Assembly (NCBI RefSeq): GCF_020171315.1
Contig: NZ_JAIUZP010000004.1
Location: forward strand, 186,001 to 250,000
Origin: Pseudooceanicola nanhaiensis
GTDB taxonomy: Bacteria > Pseudomonadota > Alphaproteobacteria > Rhodobacterales > Rhodobacteraceae
DNA length: 64,000 nt
Direction of reading: 5' to 3'
In this document: piece after piece, positions 15,245 to 24,117 of the stretch
Layout: each line of letters begins with the position of its first letter
Position numbering within the stretch: position 1 is the stretch's first letter
Notes under the pieces: generated by a model
Told to the model about the DNA's origin: nothing
Database searches by the model: none
Seen by the model: only the letters and a program-made list of their open reading frames with translations
Made by a program: the position numbers and the translations under genes

Positions 15245-15475
15245 TCAGGCCAGTTCGATCGTGTAGCTCTCGATCACCGTATTGGCGAGCAGCTTCTCGC
15301 ACATGGCCTTCACGGTGTCTTCCGTGGTGCCCGCGGCGAGGTCCAGTTCGATCACCTTGCCCTGGCGCACACCCTCGACCCCGTCGAAGCCGAGCGCGCC
15401 AAGCGCATGGCGCACGGCCTCGCCCTGGGGGTCCAGAACACCGTTCTTCAGCATCACATGCACACGCGCTTTCAT
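15245..15475 (-). CDS. purS: Phosphoribosylformylglycinamidine synthase subunit PurS
   Basis: 76 residues, the standard PurS size (KARVHVMLKNGVLDPQGEAV at the N-terminus, VRQGKVIELDL in the middle, LLANTVIESYTIEL at the end). PurS is a small ferredoxin-fold dimer that bridges PurQ and PurL in the three-part FGAM synthase. The start at 15475 has AAGAAGG 9 bases upstream and lies 17 bases after the purC stop, so the two are cotranscribed. An intrinsic terminator follows at once, so the transcript is purC-purS rather than purC-purS-purQ. Confidence 0.96.
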   Translation of the reverse strand: MKARVHVMLKNGVLDPQGEAVRHALGALGFDGVEGVRQGKVIELDLAAGTTEDTVKAMCEKLLANTVIESYTIELA

Positions 15476-15492
15476 CGCAGGGCCTTCTTCTT

Positions 15493-16254
15493 TCAGTTGA
15501 TCAGCGTGGGTTTGGTCACGGAAGCCGGGCTCTGCTGCAGCACGCCCAGGCGTTTCGCCACCTCGGAATAGGCGTCGGTCAGGTTGCCCAGATCCCGGCG
15601 GAACACGTCCTTGTCCAGCTTCTGGCCGGTCTCGATGTCCCACAGGCGGCAGCTGTCGGGGCTGATCTCATCCGCCACGACGAGGCGCTGGAAATCGCCC
15701 TCGTAGACGCGACCGATCTCGATCTTGAAGTCCACCAGCCGGATGCCGACGGCCATCATGACGCCCGAGAGGAAATCGTTCACCCGCAGCGACAGGGCGA
15801 GGATATCGTCCATGTCCTGCTGGCTGGCCCAGCCGAAGGCCGCGATGTGCTCTTCGGTGACCATGGGATCGCCCAGCTTGTCGTCCTTGTAGCAATACTC
15901 GACGATCGGGCGGGGCAGCGCCATGCCCTCCTCGAGGCCGAGACGCGTCGCCAGCGACCCGGCGGCGTAGTTGCGGACGATGATTTCCAGCGGGATGATC
16001 TCGCAGGCGCGGCACAGCTGCTCACGCATGTTGAGCCGCTTGATGAAGTGCGTGGGCACCCCGATGTTGTTCAGCCCGGTCATGAAGAACTCGGACAGAC
16101 GGTTGTTCAGAACGCCCTTGCCTTCGATGGTCGCCTTTTTCTGGGCGTTGAATGCCGTGGCGTCGTCCTTGAAATATTGCACGATGGTCCCGGGCTCCGG
16201 GCCCTCGTAGAGGATCTTCGCCTTGCCTTCGTAGATTTTCTTGCGCCGTGCCAT
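15493..16254 (-). CDS. purC: SAICAR synthetase
   Basis: 253 residues; phosphoribosylaminoimidazole-succinocarboxamide synthase, which joins CAIR and aspartate with ATP in purine synthesis. Family signatures are [14 protein letters not shown] at the N-terminus (nucleotide-binding glycine loop), [11 protein letters not shown] near residue 90, and [10 protein letters not shown] followed by [14 protein letters not shown] near 175-205. The ATG at 16254 has AAAGGA upstream. It heads the purC-purS unit and is divergent from the zeta-subunit gene across 150 bp. Two motifs usual for the family, SAICAR signature 1 and 2, are both intact. Confidence 0.97.
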   Translation of the reverse strand: MARRKKIYEGKAKILYEGPEPGTIVQYFKDDATAFNAQKKATIEGKGVLNNRLSEFFMTGLNNIGVPTHFIKRLNMREQLCRACEIIPLEIIVRNYAAGSLATRLGLEEGMALPRPIVEYCYKDDKLGDPMVTEEHIAAFGWASQQDMDDILALSLRVNDFLSGVMMAVGIRLVDFKIEIGRVYEGDFQRLVVADEISPDSCRLWDIETGQKLDKDVFRRDLGNLTDAYSEVAKRLGVLQQSPASVTKPTLIN

Positions 16255-16404
16255 GGCCTGTCCTTTGCGGAAGCGGGTTGAGTCCCGCCGCTCGCGCCCT
16301 CTTACGTCATGGGAGCCATTGTCGCAAGCGGCGCAGGGCACTTGCGGAATGTGTCCTGCGGCGGCATACAAATATTGAGTTAACTTTAGCCGGGGGATCT
16401 GCCC

Positions 16405-16719
16405 ATGACCACCTTCGACGAACGTGAAAGCGCTTTTGAAAACAAGTTCGCGCATGACGCGGAAATGCAGTTCCGTGCGGAAGCCCGCCGGAACAAGCTG
16501 ACCGGGCTCTGGGCCGCGGACCTGCTCGGCAAGACCGGCGACGCCGCCGACGCCTATGCCAAGGAAGTGGTGAAGGCCGACTTCGAGGAGCCGGGCGAGG
16601 AGGACGTGGTCCGCAAGCTCGTGGCGGACCTCGACGGCAAGGCCGACGAGGCCACCATTCGCGCCAAGCTGGTCGAGAAGATGGCCGAGGCAAAGGCCCA
16701 GCTTCTCGAGGAAATCTGA
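16405..16719 (+). CDS. F1-ATPase inhibitor zeta subunit (DUF1476)
   Basis: 104 residues matching the DUF1476 family, whose Paracoccus member is the zeta subunit that inhibits the F1Fo-ATPase. The N-terminal inhibitory segment [19 protein letters not shown] is followed by a four-helix domain ([31 protein letters not shown]). The protein is cytosolic and should insert its N-terminal helix in F1 to block ATP hydrolysis when the membrane is de-energised. This family is almost confined to alphaproteobacteria and supports the taxonomic reading. The gene is monocistronic: an intrinsic terminator follows at 16778. Confidence 0.95.
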   Translation: MTTFDERESAFENKFAHDAEMQFRAEARRNKLTGLWAADLLGKTGDAADAYAKEVVKADFEEPGEEDVVRKLVADLDGKADEATIRAKLVEKMAEAKAQLLEEI

Positions 16720-16777
16720 GCCGGAGACCGGCCCGCAGCGGGTGCGCCGCCATGGCGCCCCCCGACAGACAGATTGA

Positions 16778-16806
16778 AACGCGCCGCCAACAGCGGCGCG
16801 TTTTTC
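16778..16806 (+). terminator. Intrinsic terminator of the zeta-subunit gene
   Basis: acgcgccgc (16779-16787) pairs with gcggcgcgt (16793-16801) around caaca, followed by TTTTTC. Confidence 0.85.
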
Positions 16807-17037
16807 TTTGCCCCATGTGCCCCCCGCCCCGGATGTCCCCGCCTCGAGCGCTTGACCGGCAGCGGCATGCGCTACAGCCCCTGCCAGCACCTGACACAGC
16901 ATCCTGCCTCTACGTTCAGACCCACCGCCGTCTGGCGGTGAAGGCCTGCGCCCCCCGGCCCCACGCAAGCTTTCGTTAGCACCTCCCGCCGTAAGGTCGC
17001 GGCGGTGGGGGCTTCCGGCATTCGGAGGACTGGGATC

Positions 17038-18939
17038 TTGAAAGGCTTTGACCTGGCGCGGGCGCAGGCCCGTGGCCTGATGCGTTCGGCCGTGCCGCTG
17101 ATGGCGGGGGCGGTCTGCCTCGTGCTGCTTGCAGGGCGTCTGAAGGGAATCGATCTGGCTCTGGTGCGCGACGGCGTCGGACAGGTCAGCTCCGCGCAGT
17201 GGCTGGCTGCTTCAGGGGCCACGGCGCTCAGCTTCTGGGCCCTCGGACGCTATGACCTCGTCATGCACCGGCACCTGCGCACCGGCCTGCCGGCCCGGCA
17301 GGCGGAACGCGCGGGCATGGCCGCGATTGCCCTCAGCCAGGTGCTCGGCCTCGGGATGGTGACCGGCGCGCTCGCCCGCTGGCGGATGCTGGAGGGCCTC
17401 GGCCCGCTCGGCGCGGCACGGGTGACGGCGGCGGTCTCGCTCTCCTTCCTCGCCGCATGGGGCGTGCTGGCGGTGCTTGCCTGCCTGCTGCTGCCGGGCG
17501 GCCCGGCCCTGCCCGTCCCGCTGACCCTCGCGGTGCTGGGGGCAGCGTTGGCCTTGGCGGCCCTCGCCCTCTGGCGTCCTGTGCTGCGGCTCGCCCGCTG
17601 GCAACTGCGCCTGCCCTCGCTGCCCGCCATGGCGGCGATCGGGCTTTATACGCTGATCGACACCACTGCCGCCGCCGCCGCGCTGCACGTGCTGCTGCCG
17701 GCCGAGGTCTCGCTGGGCTTCGAGGTGCTGCTGCCGGTCTACCTGCTGGCGCTTGGCGCGGGGCTCTTCACCTCCACCCCCGGCGGGGTCGGCCCCTTCG
17801 AGCTGGCCCTGCTGGCGCTGCTGCCCGCCGTCCCGGTGGAGCCGCTGCTGGCCACCGTCGTCTGCTACCGGATCGTCTATTACGCGCTGCCCGCCTTGCT
17901 GGCCCTGCCCCTGCTGGCGCGGCCCCGGCGCGGGCACCAGCACGCTACGACGGCGCTGCCGCCAGTGCCTGAGGCGCTGCTGAAGGTGGCGGCCCGTTCC
18001 GAATCGGCGCTCGCGCGGCAGAACGGCGGGCGGCTCCTGCGGGCGGGCGACGCCGCCGCCCTGGTGGTGGAGACGGGCCAGACGCTGACGCTGCTCTTCG
18101 ATCCGCTGACCGACGGGCTGCGCCCGCTGCTGCCCGCCCTCAGCCGCGCCGCGCGACAGGCGAACCGGCTGCCCTGTCTCTACAAATGCGCCGCCCCGAC
18201 GGCGCTGGAGGCCCGCGCCGCCGGATGGCACGTCCTGCGCGTGGCGGACGAGGCGCTGCTCGATCCCGTGCGGTTCGACCTTTCCGGCCCGCGCCACCGC
18301 CAGCTGCGCCGCAAGCTGCGACATGCCGAGAAGGCCGGGATCGAGATCACCGCCTTGCCCCCCGGCAGCCTGCTGCCGCTGGCCGAGCTTGCCGCGCTCG
18401 ACACGGCGTGGTGCGCCAATCATGGCGGGGCGCGGGGCTTCTCCACCGGGCGCTACAGCGCGCAACATGTTGCCCGGCAATGGATCTACCTCGCCCGGCA
18501 AGGCGGCCGCGCGGTGGCCTTCATGACCTTCCACGGCAGCCGGCAGGAACGCGCCCTTGACCTGATGCGCTATCTCCCCGGCCTGCCGGACGGGACGATG
18601 CATGCCCTCGTCTGCGCCGCCCTTGAAGAGGCCCGCCGCGACGCCTGCCCCCGGCTCTCCCTCTCGGCCATGCCCGCGCTCTGCACCGAGGGGCCGCTAC
18701 TGACCCGCGCCCGGGCGCAGGCCGCCCGCTGGCAGGGCGGCGCCGGGCTGACCCGGTTCAAGGAGAGCTTCGGCCCGACCCGCGCCCCGCTCTATGCCGC
18801 GGCGCCCAGCCGGGCGGCCCTGGCCCTGGGCCTCGCGGATATCGCCCTCACCATCCGGGGCGCGGGACAGGCCGCCATTCACAGCGCGGCGACCGCGCCC
18901 TATGAGGAAGGGACATTTGCCCCTGCCTCCGGGATGTGA
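17038..18939 (+). CDS. MprF-like lipid aminoacyltransferase (DUF2156)
   Basis: 633 residues from TTG 17038, chosen because GGAGG lies 9 bases upstream; an in-frame GTG at 17005 has no such site. The N-terminal ~310 residues are a polytopic membrane region of the LPG-synthase type (about eight hydrophobic segments, with [19 protein letters not shown] and [17 protein letters not shown]). The C-terminal ~300 residues are a DUF2156 acyltransferase domain ([44 protein letters not shown]). Such proteins transfer an amino acid from aminoacyl-tRNA to a membrane lipid, lowering surface charge. At 633 residues it is shorter than the ~840-residue MprF of firmicutes, mostly in the membrane part. Rhodobacterales make ornithine and other aminolipids; the donor amino acid cannot be read here. 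Confidence 0.82.
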   Translation: MKGFDLARAQARGLMRSAVPLMAGAVCLVLLAGRLKGIDLALVRDGVGQVSSAQWLAASGATALSFWALGRYDLVMHRHLRTGLPARQAERAGMAAIALSQVLGLGMVTGALARWRMLEGLGPLGAARVTAAVSLSFLAAWGVLAVLACLLLPGGPALPVPLTLAVLGAALALAALALWRPVLRLARWQLRLPSLPAMAAIGLYTLIDTTAAAAALHVLLPAEVSLGFEVLLPVYLLALGAGLFTSTPGGVGPFELALLALLPAVPVEPLLATVVCYRIVYYALPALLALPLLARPRRGHQHATTALPPVPEALLKVAARSESALARQNGGRLLRAGDAAALVVETGQTLTLLFDPLTDGLRPLLPALSRAARQANRLPCLYKCAAPTALEARAAGWHVLRVADEALLDPVRFDLSGPRHRQLRRKLRHAEKAGIEITALPPGSLLPLAELAALDTAWCANHGGARGFSTGRYSAQHVARQWIYLARQGGRAVAFMTFHGSRQERALDLMRYLPGLPDGTMHALVCAALEEARRDACPRLSLSAMPALCTEGPLLTRARAQAARWQGGAGLTRFKESFGPTRAPLYAAAPSRAALALGLADIALTIRGAGQAAIHSAATAPYEEGTFAPASGM

Positions 18940-18976
18940 CAGGAGGGGGTGGCTAAAAGCTCAGGGGAGCGAGACC

Positions 18977-19987
18977 ATGACCAACGCCCTTTCCCGCCTT
19001 CTTGAAACCCGCGACTGGCTGCTGGCCGACGGGGCCACGGGGACGAACCTCTTCAACATGGGCCTCAGCTCGGGCGATGCGCCGGAGCTGTGGAACGTCG
19101 AGGAGCCCGAGAAGATCCGCACGCTCTATCGCGGCGCGGTGAACGCGGGCTCCGACCTCTTCCTGACCAATTCCTTCGGCGGCAATGCCAGCCGGCTGAA
19201 GCTGCACGGCGCCGAGAAGCGCGCCCGCGAGCTGTCGCGCATCTCGGCCGAACTGGGCCGCGAGGTGGCCGATGCGGCGGGCCGCCCGGTGATCGTCGCG
19301 GGCTCCGTCGGGCCGACGGGCGAGATCATGGCCCCCATGGGCAGCCTCACCCACGCGGCGGCGGTGGAGATCTTCCACGAGCAGGCCGAGGGGCTGAAGG
19401 AAGGCGGGGCCGATGTGCTCTGGCTGGAAACGATCTCGGCCATCGAGGAATACAAGGCCGCGGCCGAGGCCTTTGCCCTCGCGGACATGCCGTGGTGCGG
19501 GACCATGTCCTTCGACACCGCGGGCCGCACGATGATGGGCGTGACCTCCGCCGACATGGTGACCATGGTCGAGAAGCTGCCAAACCCGCCGCTGGCCTTC
19601 GGGGCGAACTGCGGCGTCGGGGCCTCGGACCTGCTGCGCACGGTGCTGGGCTTTGCCGCGCAGGGCACCGAGCGGCCGATCATCGCCAAGGGCAATGCCG
19701 GCATCCCGAAATACCACGACGGCCATATCCATTACGACGGCACGCCCGAGCTGATGGCGGAATACGCCTGCCTCGCGCGGGACGCGGGCGCCACGATCAT
19801 CGGCGGCTGCTGCGGCACGATGCCCGAGCATCTGGAGAAGATGAAGGAGGCGCTGGAGACCCGCCCGCGCGGCCCGCGCCCCACGCTGGAGGAGATTGCG
19901 GAGAAGATGGGCGGTTTCTCCTCGGCCTCGGATGGCACCGGAGACGACGGCGCCGCCCCTCGCCGCCGCTCGCGCCGGAGAGGGTGA
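18977..19987 (+). CDS. bmt: Betaine/other methyl donor-homocysteine S-methyltransferase
   Basis: 336-residue zinc-dependent homocysteine methyltransferase of the betaine-homocysteine type. LLADGATGTNLFNMGL is the typical start of the barrel; the zinc thiolates are C212 (GANCGVG) and the pair C278-C279 (GGCCGTMPEH). The tail is Arg-rich and disordered. It makes methionine from homocysteine. In roseobacters a Bmt-type protein is also thought to serve as the homocysteine module of a methionine synthase split over several polypeptides; the corrinoid module lies 1.9 kb downstream (21850), separated by a leftward radical SAM gene. A terminator follows at 20021. Confidence 0.9.
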   Translation: MTNALSRLLETRDWLLADGATGTNLFNMGLSSGDAPELWNVEEPEKIRTLYRGAVNAGSDLFLTNSFGGNASRLKLHGAEKRARELSRISAELGREVADAAGRPVIVAGSVGPTGEIMAPMGSLTHAAAVEIFHEQAEGLKEGGADVLWLETISAIEEYKAAAEAFALADMPWCGTMSFDTAGRTMMGVTSADMVTMVEKLPNPPLAFGANCGVGASDLLRTVLGFAAQGTERPIIAKGNAGIPKYHDGHIHYDGTPELMAEYACLARDAGATIIGGCCGTMPEHLEKMKEALETRPRGPRPTLEEIAEKMGGFSSASDGTGDDGAAPRRRSRRRG

Positions 19988-20020
19988 GGAACGGGGCGCA
20001 AGCCCTTGGGATGATGGGAG

Positions 20021-20048
20021 ACCCGTCGGCGAGAGCTGGCGGGTTTTT
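20021..20048 (+). terminator. Intrinsic terminator of bmt
   Basis: acccgtc (20021-20027) pairs with ggcgggt (20038-20044) with one G-T wobble, followed by TTTTT. Confidence 0.6.
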
Positions 20049-20171
20049 CTGTTTCTCGGGCCACGGCAAGCGTGGGTCCGGACGGAAAGGGGCGCACTGA
20101 AGGCATCTTGAAGAGTGCGTAACTGACACTCAAGGACCCACCCGATCCGGTGGTCGAAATCCGACCTCTCG

Positions 20172-20274
20172 ATCCACCACGCAGGGCAGCGCCGTCCCGC
20201 GGGGTGCCGCATAAGCGCCGCCCCAGGGGGGCGGGTCGGCGCTGCCCGGCCTCTCGGCCGGGCGGGTGGTAGAT
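20172..20274 (+). repeat. Dispersed intergenic hairpin element, copy 3
   Basis: Same outer arms and right-hand hairpin (cggcc-tctc-ggccg) as copy 4, flanked by atCCACCac and GGGTGGtagat. The inner left arm reads ggggtgCcgc instead of ggggtgGcgc, which costs one pair of the inner stem. Confidence 0.9.
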
Positions 20275-20528
20275 GGAAAGGAAGACGCCCAATCAGCAGC
20301 GCTTGAGAGAGTTCGTTGAGGGACTGCCGGATGGGAGGCATGGGCGACTATCGAAGGGGCCATGCGCGCGGCGAAACAGACAGCGTCACAGATGCCAGTC
20401 GCGAGCACGCCGTGCCGGACACGCAGGCCTCACCAGAGGCTCCTTTAATGCTCAACCCTCCCGGCTGTTTCTCAGAAATCTCCCCCGCGTCATCGAAGAC
20501 GGGAGCAAACGGCCAACCAACCACCCCC

Positions 20529-21641
20529 CTACCCAAACAAATCCATCTGGTCCCCGGCCCGAGGCGGCACCCTGAACAGGTCACTCCGCAACTCCGGCTG
20601 CGCGGTGTCCAGCCCCAGCCGCTTCACCGCCAGCTTGAACCTCTTGCCGATCATCTCGGCATAGGGTCCGGTGCCCCGCATCCTCCGGCCCCATTGCGCG
20701 TCGTAGTCCTGACCGCCGTGCATCTCGCGGACCCGCGACATGACCCGCGCGGCACGGTCCGGGAAGCGCTCCTCCAGCCATTCCACGAAAAGCGGCGAGA
20801 CCTCCCGCGGCAGGCGCAGCATGATCCAGCTCGCCGCCGTGGCGCCCGCGTCGGCGCCCGCTTCCAGCAGCGCCTCCAGCTCGTGATCCGTGAGGCCCGG
20901 CACCACGGGCGAGGTCATGACCCGCACCGGCACGCCCGCCTCCGCCAGCCCCCGGATCACCGCAAGGCGCTGCTGCGGCCCGGGCACCCGGGGCTCCATC
21001 GCGCGCGACACCGCCGGGTCCAGAGTGGTCAGCGAGAGCCCCACCCGCACCAGCCCCTGCGCGGCCATCTCCGACAGCAGGTCGAGGTCGCGCAGGATCA
21101 GCGTCCCCTTGGTCACGATCGCCACCGGGTGGCGGAAATCGCGCAGCACCTCGAGGCAGGCGCGCATCACGCCGTGACGTTTCTCGATCGGCTGGTAGGG
21201 ATCGGTATTGGTGCCGATGGCGATGGGCGCCACGCGGTATTTCTTCGCCGACAGCTCCCGCGCCAGCACTTCGGGCGCCTCGGGGCGGGCCACGAGGCGG
21301 GTTTCAAAGTCGAGCCCCGGCGACAGGCCGAGGTAGGCATGGCTGGGCCGGGCAAAGCAGTAGATGCAGCCGTGTTCGCAGCCACGATAGGGGTTGATCG
21401 ACCGGTCGAAGGGCAGATCGGGCGAGCGGTTGTAGGTGATCAGGCTGCGCGGCGCCTCCAGCGTCACCTCGGTGCGCAGGACCGGCAGCTCCTCCTCGAT
21501 CTCCCAGCCGTCGTGCACCGCCTCGCGCTGCTGGCCCTCGAAACGGCCGGTGGCATTGCTGACAGCCCCCCGGCCCCTGCGCCGTTCGGGCGCAAGCCGG
21601 CTGGTGCCTTCGGGGGCGGCGGGATCGGGGGCGAGTCTCAT
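20529..21641 (-). CDS. PA0069-family radical SAM protein
   Basis: 370 residues of the SPL/PA0069 radical SAM group. After a basic, disordered ~45-residue N-terminus the cluster motif NPYRGCEHGCIYC gives three [4Fe-4S] cysteines C88, C92 and C95 (C-x3-C-x2-C). Downstream are the SAM-binding elements IGTNTDPYQPIEK and VAIVTKGTLILRDLDLL. The start at 21641 (MRLAPDPAAP) is the most downstream ATG that still keeps the whole conserved domain. The role of this family is not established; the fold is shared with spore photoproduct lyase. It runs against the neighbouring genes and is not in an operon with them. Confidence 0.88.
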   Translation of the reverse strand: MRLAPDPAAPEGTSRLAPERRRGRGAVSNATGRFEGQQREAVHDGWEIEEELPVLRTEVTLEAPRSLITYNRSPDLPFDRSINPYRGCEHGCIYCFARPSHAYLGLSPGLDFETRLVARPEAPEVLARELSAKKYRVAPIAIGTNTDPYQPIEKRHGVMRACLEVLRDFRHPVAIVTKGTLILRDLDLLSEMAAQGLVRVGLSLTTLDPAVSRAMEPRVPGPQQRLAVIRGLAEAGVPVRVMTSPVVPGLTDHELEALLEAGADAGATAASWIMLRLPREVSPLFVEWLEERFPDRAARVMSRVREMHGGQDYDAQWGRRMRGTGPYAEMIGKRFKLAVKRLGLDTAQPELRSDLFRVPPRAGDQMDLFG

Positions 21642-21849
21642 GGCGGCAGGATGGAACATATAGAGAACACGCGCAAGCGGGGACCGCGCCGCGGACAGCA
21701 ATCCGCGATGCCAAACCGTGGGATTTCCTGCTATAGGTCGGGGATGGAACGCGCCATGTCGCAATCCGGACAGTCGGCCCCGGCCGTTTGGCTATTGGCT
21801 GGGAAGATAGACCCCGCCCCGCCACAGGGGCCCAGGCAAGAGGTGACCC

Positions 21850-22554
21850 ATGTCGGAAAACGAAGACGACATCATCCTGTCGGAACTCGATGACGAGGAA
21901 CTTGTCCAGCAGATGATGGACGACCTCTACGACGGCCTCAAGGAAGAGATCGAAGAGGGTGTGAACATCCTGCTGGAGCGCGGCTGGGAGCCTTACCGCG
22001 TCCTGACCGAGCCTCTCGTGGGCGGCATGACCATCGTCGGCCATGACTTCCGCGATGGCATCCTCTTCGTGCCGGAAGTGCTGCTGGCCGCGGGTGCCAT
22101 GAAGGGCGGGATGGCGATCCTCAAGCCGCTACTGGTTGAAACCGGCGCCCCGAAACAGGGCAAGATGGTCATCGGCACCGTGAAGGGCGACATCCACGAC
22201 ATCGGCAAGAACCTCGTCGCCATGATGATGGAGGGTGCGGGCTTCGAGATCGTCGATCTGGGGATCAACAACCCGGTCGAGGAATACCTCGACGCGATCC
22301 GCCGCGAGGAGGCCGACATCCTCGGCATGTCCGCGCTGCTGACCACCACGATGCCCTACATGAAGGTCGTGATCGACACGATGAAGGAACAGGGCATCCG
22401 CGACGATTACATCGTGCTGGTGGGCGGTGCCCCCCTGAACGAGGAATTCGGCCGCGCCATCGGCGCCGATGCCTATTGCCGGGATGCCGCCGTCGCGGTG
22501 GAAACCGCCAAGACCTTCATCGCGCGCAAGCACAATCAGGGCGTGGCCTCCTGA
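21850..22554 (+). CDS. Corrinoid (B12-binding) methyltransferase protein
   Basis: 234 residues in the MtbC/MtaC layout: an N-terminal helical cap domain (~1-100; LVGGMTIVGHDFRDGILFVPEVLLAA) and a Rossmann B12 domain (~103-230) with the base-off cobalamin motif GDIHDIGKN, H116 being the lower axial ligand, plus VGGAPLNEEFG. Such proteins carry a methyl group on cobalamin between a donor methylase and an acceptor enzyme. With Bmt upstream and DUF1638 downstream it probably forms the B12 module of a split methionine synthase. AAGAGG precedes the ATG. The 14-residue acidic N-terminal extension has no cofactor role that I can see. Confidence 0.92.
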   Translation: MSENEDDIILSELDDEELVQQMMDDLYDGLKEEIEEGVNILLERGWEPYRVLTEPLVGGMTIVGHDFRDGILFVPEVLLAAGAMKGGMAILKPLLVETGAPKQGKMVIGTVKGDIHDIGKNLVAMMMEGAGFEIVDLGINNPVEEYLDAIRREEADILGMSALLTTTMPYMKVVIDTMKEQGIRDDYIVLVGGAPLNEEFGRAIGADAYCRDAAVAVETAKTFIARKHNQGVAS

Positions 22555-22567
22555 GGCCGGGGGCGGC

Positions 22568-23284
22568 ATGACGCGGCCCCTGCCCGACGCGCCGGACGAT
22601 GGCTTGACCAGCGCTAAGTCCAGCGCCCAGCCCGACGTCTTACCTGATGCGCAGTCACTCGACCTGCGGACACTGACCGATACGGGCCTGCCTGCCAGCG
22701 GGCGGGGTCGTATCCTGCTTCTGGCCTGCGGGGCGCTCGCCCGCGAGGTGCTGGCGCTGATCCGCCTGAATGGCTGGAGCCTCTTCGACCTGCAGTGCCT
22801 GCCCGCCATCCTGCACAACACCCCCGAGAAGATCACCGCCGCCGTGCGCGAGGCCGTCGAGGCCGCCCGGGCGGACTACGAGGATGTCTTCGTGCTCTAC
22901 GGCGATTGCGGCACCGGCGGGCTGCTGGAGGCGGAATGTGCCCGCCTCGGCGTCTCCATGCTGCCCGGCGCCCATTGCTACGCCTTCTTCGACGGGGTCG
23001 AGGCCTTTGCCGCCCGGGACGAGATCACATCGTTCTACCTCACCGATTTCCTCGCCCGGCAGTTCGATGCCTTCGTCTGGGAGCCACTCGGGCTCGACCG
23101 GCATCCGCAGTTGCTGCCGATGTACTTCGGCCATTACGAGCGGTTGGTCTACCTCGCCCAGACCGAGGATCCCGCGCTGACCGCCCGGGCCGAGGCCGCC
23201 GCCGCCCGGCTCGGCCTTGCATTCACCCGCCGTTTCACGGGATATGGCGACCTTGCCACAGCCCTTGAACGGATTGCCTCGTGA
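22568..23284 (+). CDS. DUF1638 domain protein
   Basis: 238 residues. A ~45-residue disordered N-terminus leads to the DUF1638 core: GRILLLACGALAREVLAL, then LPAILHNTPEKI, the glycine/cysteine stretch YGDCGTGGLL near residue 120, CARLGVSMLPGAHCYAF and FLTDFLARQFD-type text. The gene starts 13 bases after the corrinoid protein and overlaps the next start (GTGA), so the three are one transcript. DUF1638 proteins are commonly found beside methyltransferase corrinoid proteins, which suggests a role in loading, reactivating or reducing the cobalamin; no enzymatic activity is established to my knowledge. Confidence 0.88.
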   Translation: MTRPLPDAPDDGLTSAKSSAQPDVLPDAQSLDLRTLTDTGLPASGRGRILLLACGALAREVLALIRLNGWSLFDLQCLPAILHNTPEKITAAVREAVEAARADYEDVFVLYGDCGTGGLLEAECARLGVSMLPGAHCYAFFDGVEAFAARDEITSFYLTDFLARQFDAFVWEPLGLDRHPQLLPMYFGHYERLVYLAQTEDPALTARAEAAAARLGLAFTRRFTGYGDLATALERIAS

Positions 23285-23805
23285 CCGCTGAAGCCCCTGA
23301 TCGTTCCCCTGACCGTCTGGCCACCGATTGCTCGAAATGCGCGGCACTCTGCTGCCTCGCGCTTGCCTTCGACAAGGGCAAGGACTTCGCCTTCGACAAG
23401 AACCCGGGCGAGCCCTGCCGGAACCTGAAGGGGCATCTGTGTTCCATCCACGACAGCCTGACGGACAAGGGGTTCAAGGGCTGCGTCGCCTACGATTGCC
23501 TCGGCGCGGGCAACCGCGTGGTGCAGGAGGTCTTCGGCGGGCGGTCGTGGCAGAAGGACCCGATGCTGACGCGCCCGATGATGGAGGCTTTCTCGGGCAT
23601 GCGGGAGGTGCACAAGCGCATCGACCTGCTGCGCGCGGCGGAGGCGCTGCCGCTCTCGAAGCAGCATGACCAGACGCGGCGGGAGTACCTCGCGCGGCTG
23701 GAGCAATACACCTGGAGCGGGCAGGAGCTGAACGATTTCGAGGTCGGGCTGGCGCTGGAGATCGACCTCTTCTTCCACGGCTTGCGGGGGTATGTGAGCC
23801 GGTGA
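23281..23805 (+). CDS. Cysteine-rich putative metal-cluster protein
   Basis: 174 residues from GTG 23281, which overlaps the DUF1638 stop. The N-terminal half has clustered cysteines: DCSKCAALCCLAL (C17, C20, C24, C25), GEPCRNLKGHLCSIHD and FKGCVAYDCLGAGN. This is the spacing of small Fe-S or zinc cluster domains of the YkgJ type. The C-terminal half is helical and cysteine-free. It is cytosolic, with no signal. Being the last gene of the corrinoid protein-DUF1638 unit, it could be an electron carrier for cobalamin reactivation, but that is inference from position only. Confidence 0.75.
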   Translation: MTAEAPDRSPDRLATDCSKCAALCCLALAFDKGKDFAFDKNPGEPCRNLKGHLCSIHDSLTDKGFKGCVAYDCLGAGNRVVQEVFGGRSWQKDPMLTRPMMEAFSGMREVHKRIDLLRAAEALPLSKQHDQTRREYLARLEQYTWSGQELNDFEVGLALEIDLFFHGLRGYVSR

Positions 23806-24117
23806 GGACGTGCCGTCACTGGCGACACATCCGCCGTCTTCAAACGTGACCGCCGGGACCGACACCGGCCCTAACAGACGCTCTTTGCAACGCTGCGATC
23901 CACCACATAGGGCAGCGCCGTCCCGCGGGGTGGCGCACTAGCGCCGCCCCAGGGGGGCGGGTCGGCGCTGCCCGGCCTCTCGGCCGGGCGGGTGGTGCAT
24001 GGAGAGTGCGGCGCTTGTGGGCTCAGGTCTGAGAGGCGCATGAATGTGCAACGTGGCTCGGGACTACAGAGCCACAGCGAGACCTCTACCGAAGCCGCGC
24101 CACTACCACGCCCCGCC
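23806..24117. other. Intergenic stretch with repeat copy 4
   Basis: The flanking genes converge. The only recognisable content is copy 4 of the dispersed element (23898-24000). Sequence after it (gagagtgcggcgcttg) resembles what follows copy 2. Confidence 0.6.
23898..24000 (+). repeat. Dispersed intergenic hairpin element, copy 4
   Basis: The most regular copy. The left flank atCCACCac pairs with right GGTGG; the outer arms are gggcagcgccg-t-cccgc and gcggg-t-cggcgctgccc; the inner arms are ggggtggcgc and gcgccgcccc with a cact/acta loop; a second hairpin follows, cggcc-tctc-ggccg. Confidence 0.92.

Larger units (their letters stand above)
19988..20528. other. Intergenic stretch bmt-radical SAM gene
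   Basis: The two flanking genes converge here. Apart from the bmt terminator and copy 3 of the dispersed element (20172-20274), no gene is seen; remaining frames are short and without family text. Confidence 0.6.

Noticed and set aside
18940-18976. SAM or cobalamin riboswitch before bmt or before the corrinoid protein
   Set aside because: The 37-bp and 208-bp leaders are too short or lack the conserved core elements I know for these riboswitches.
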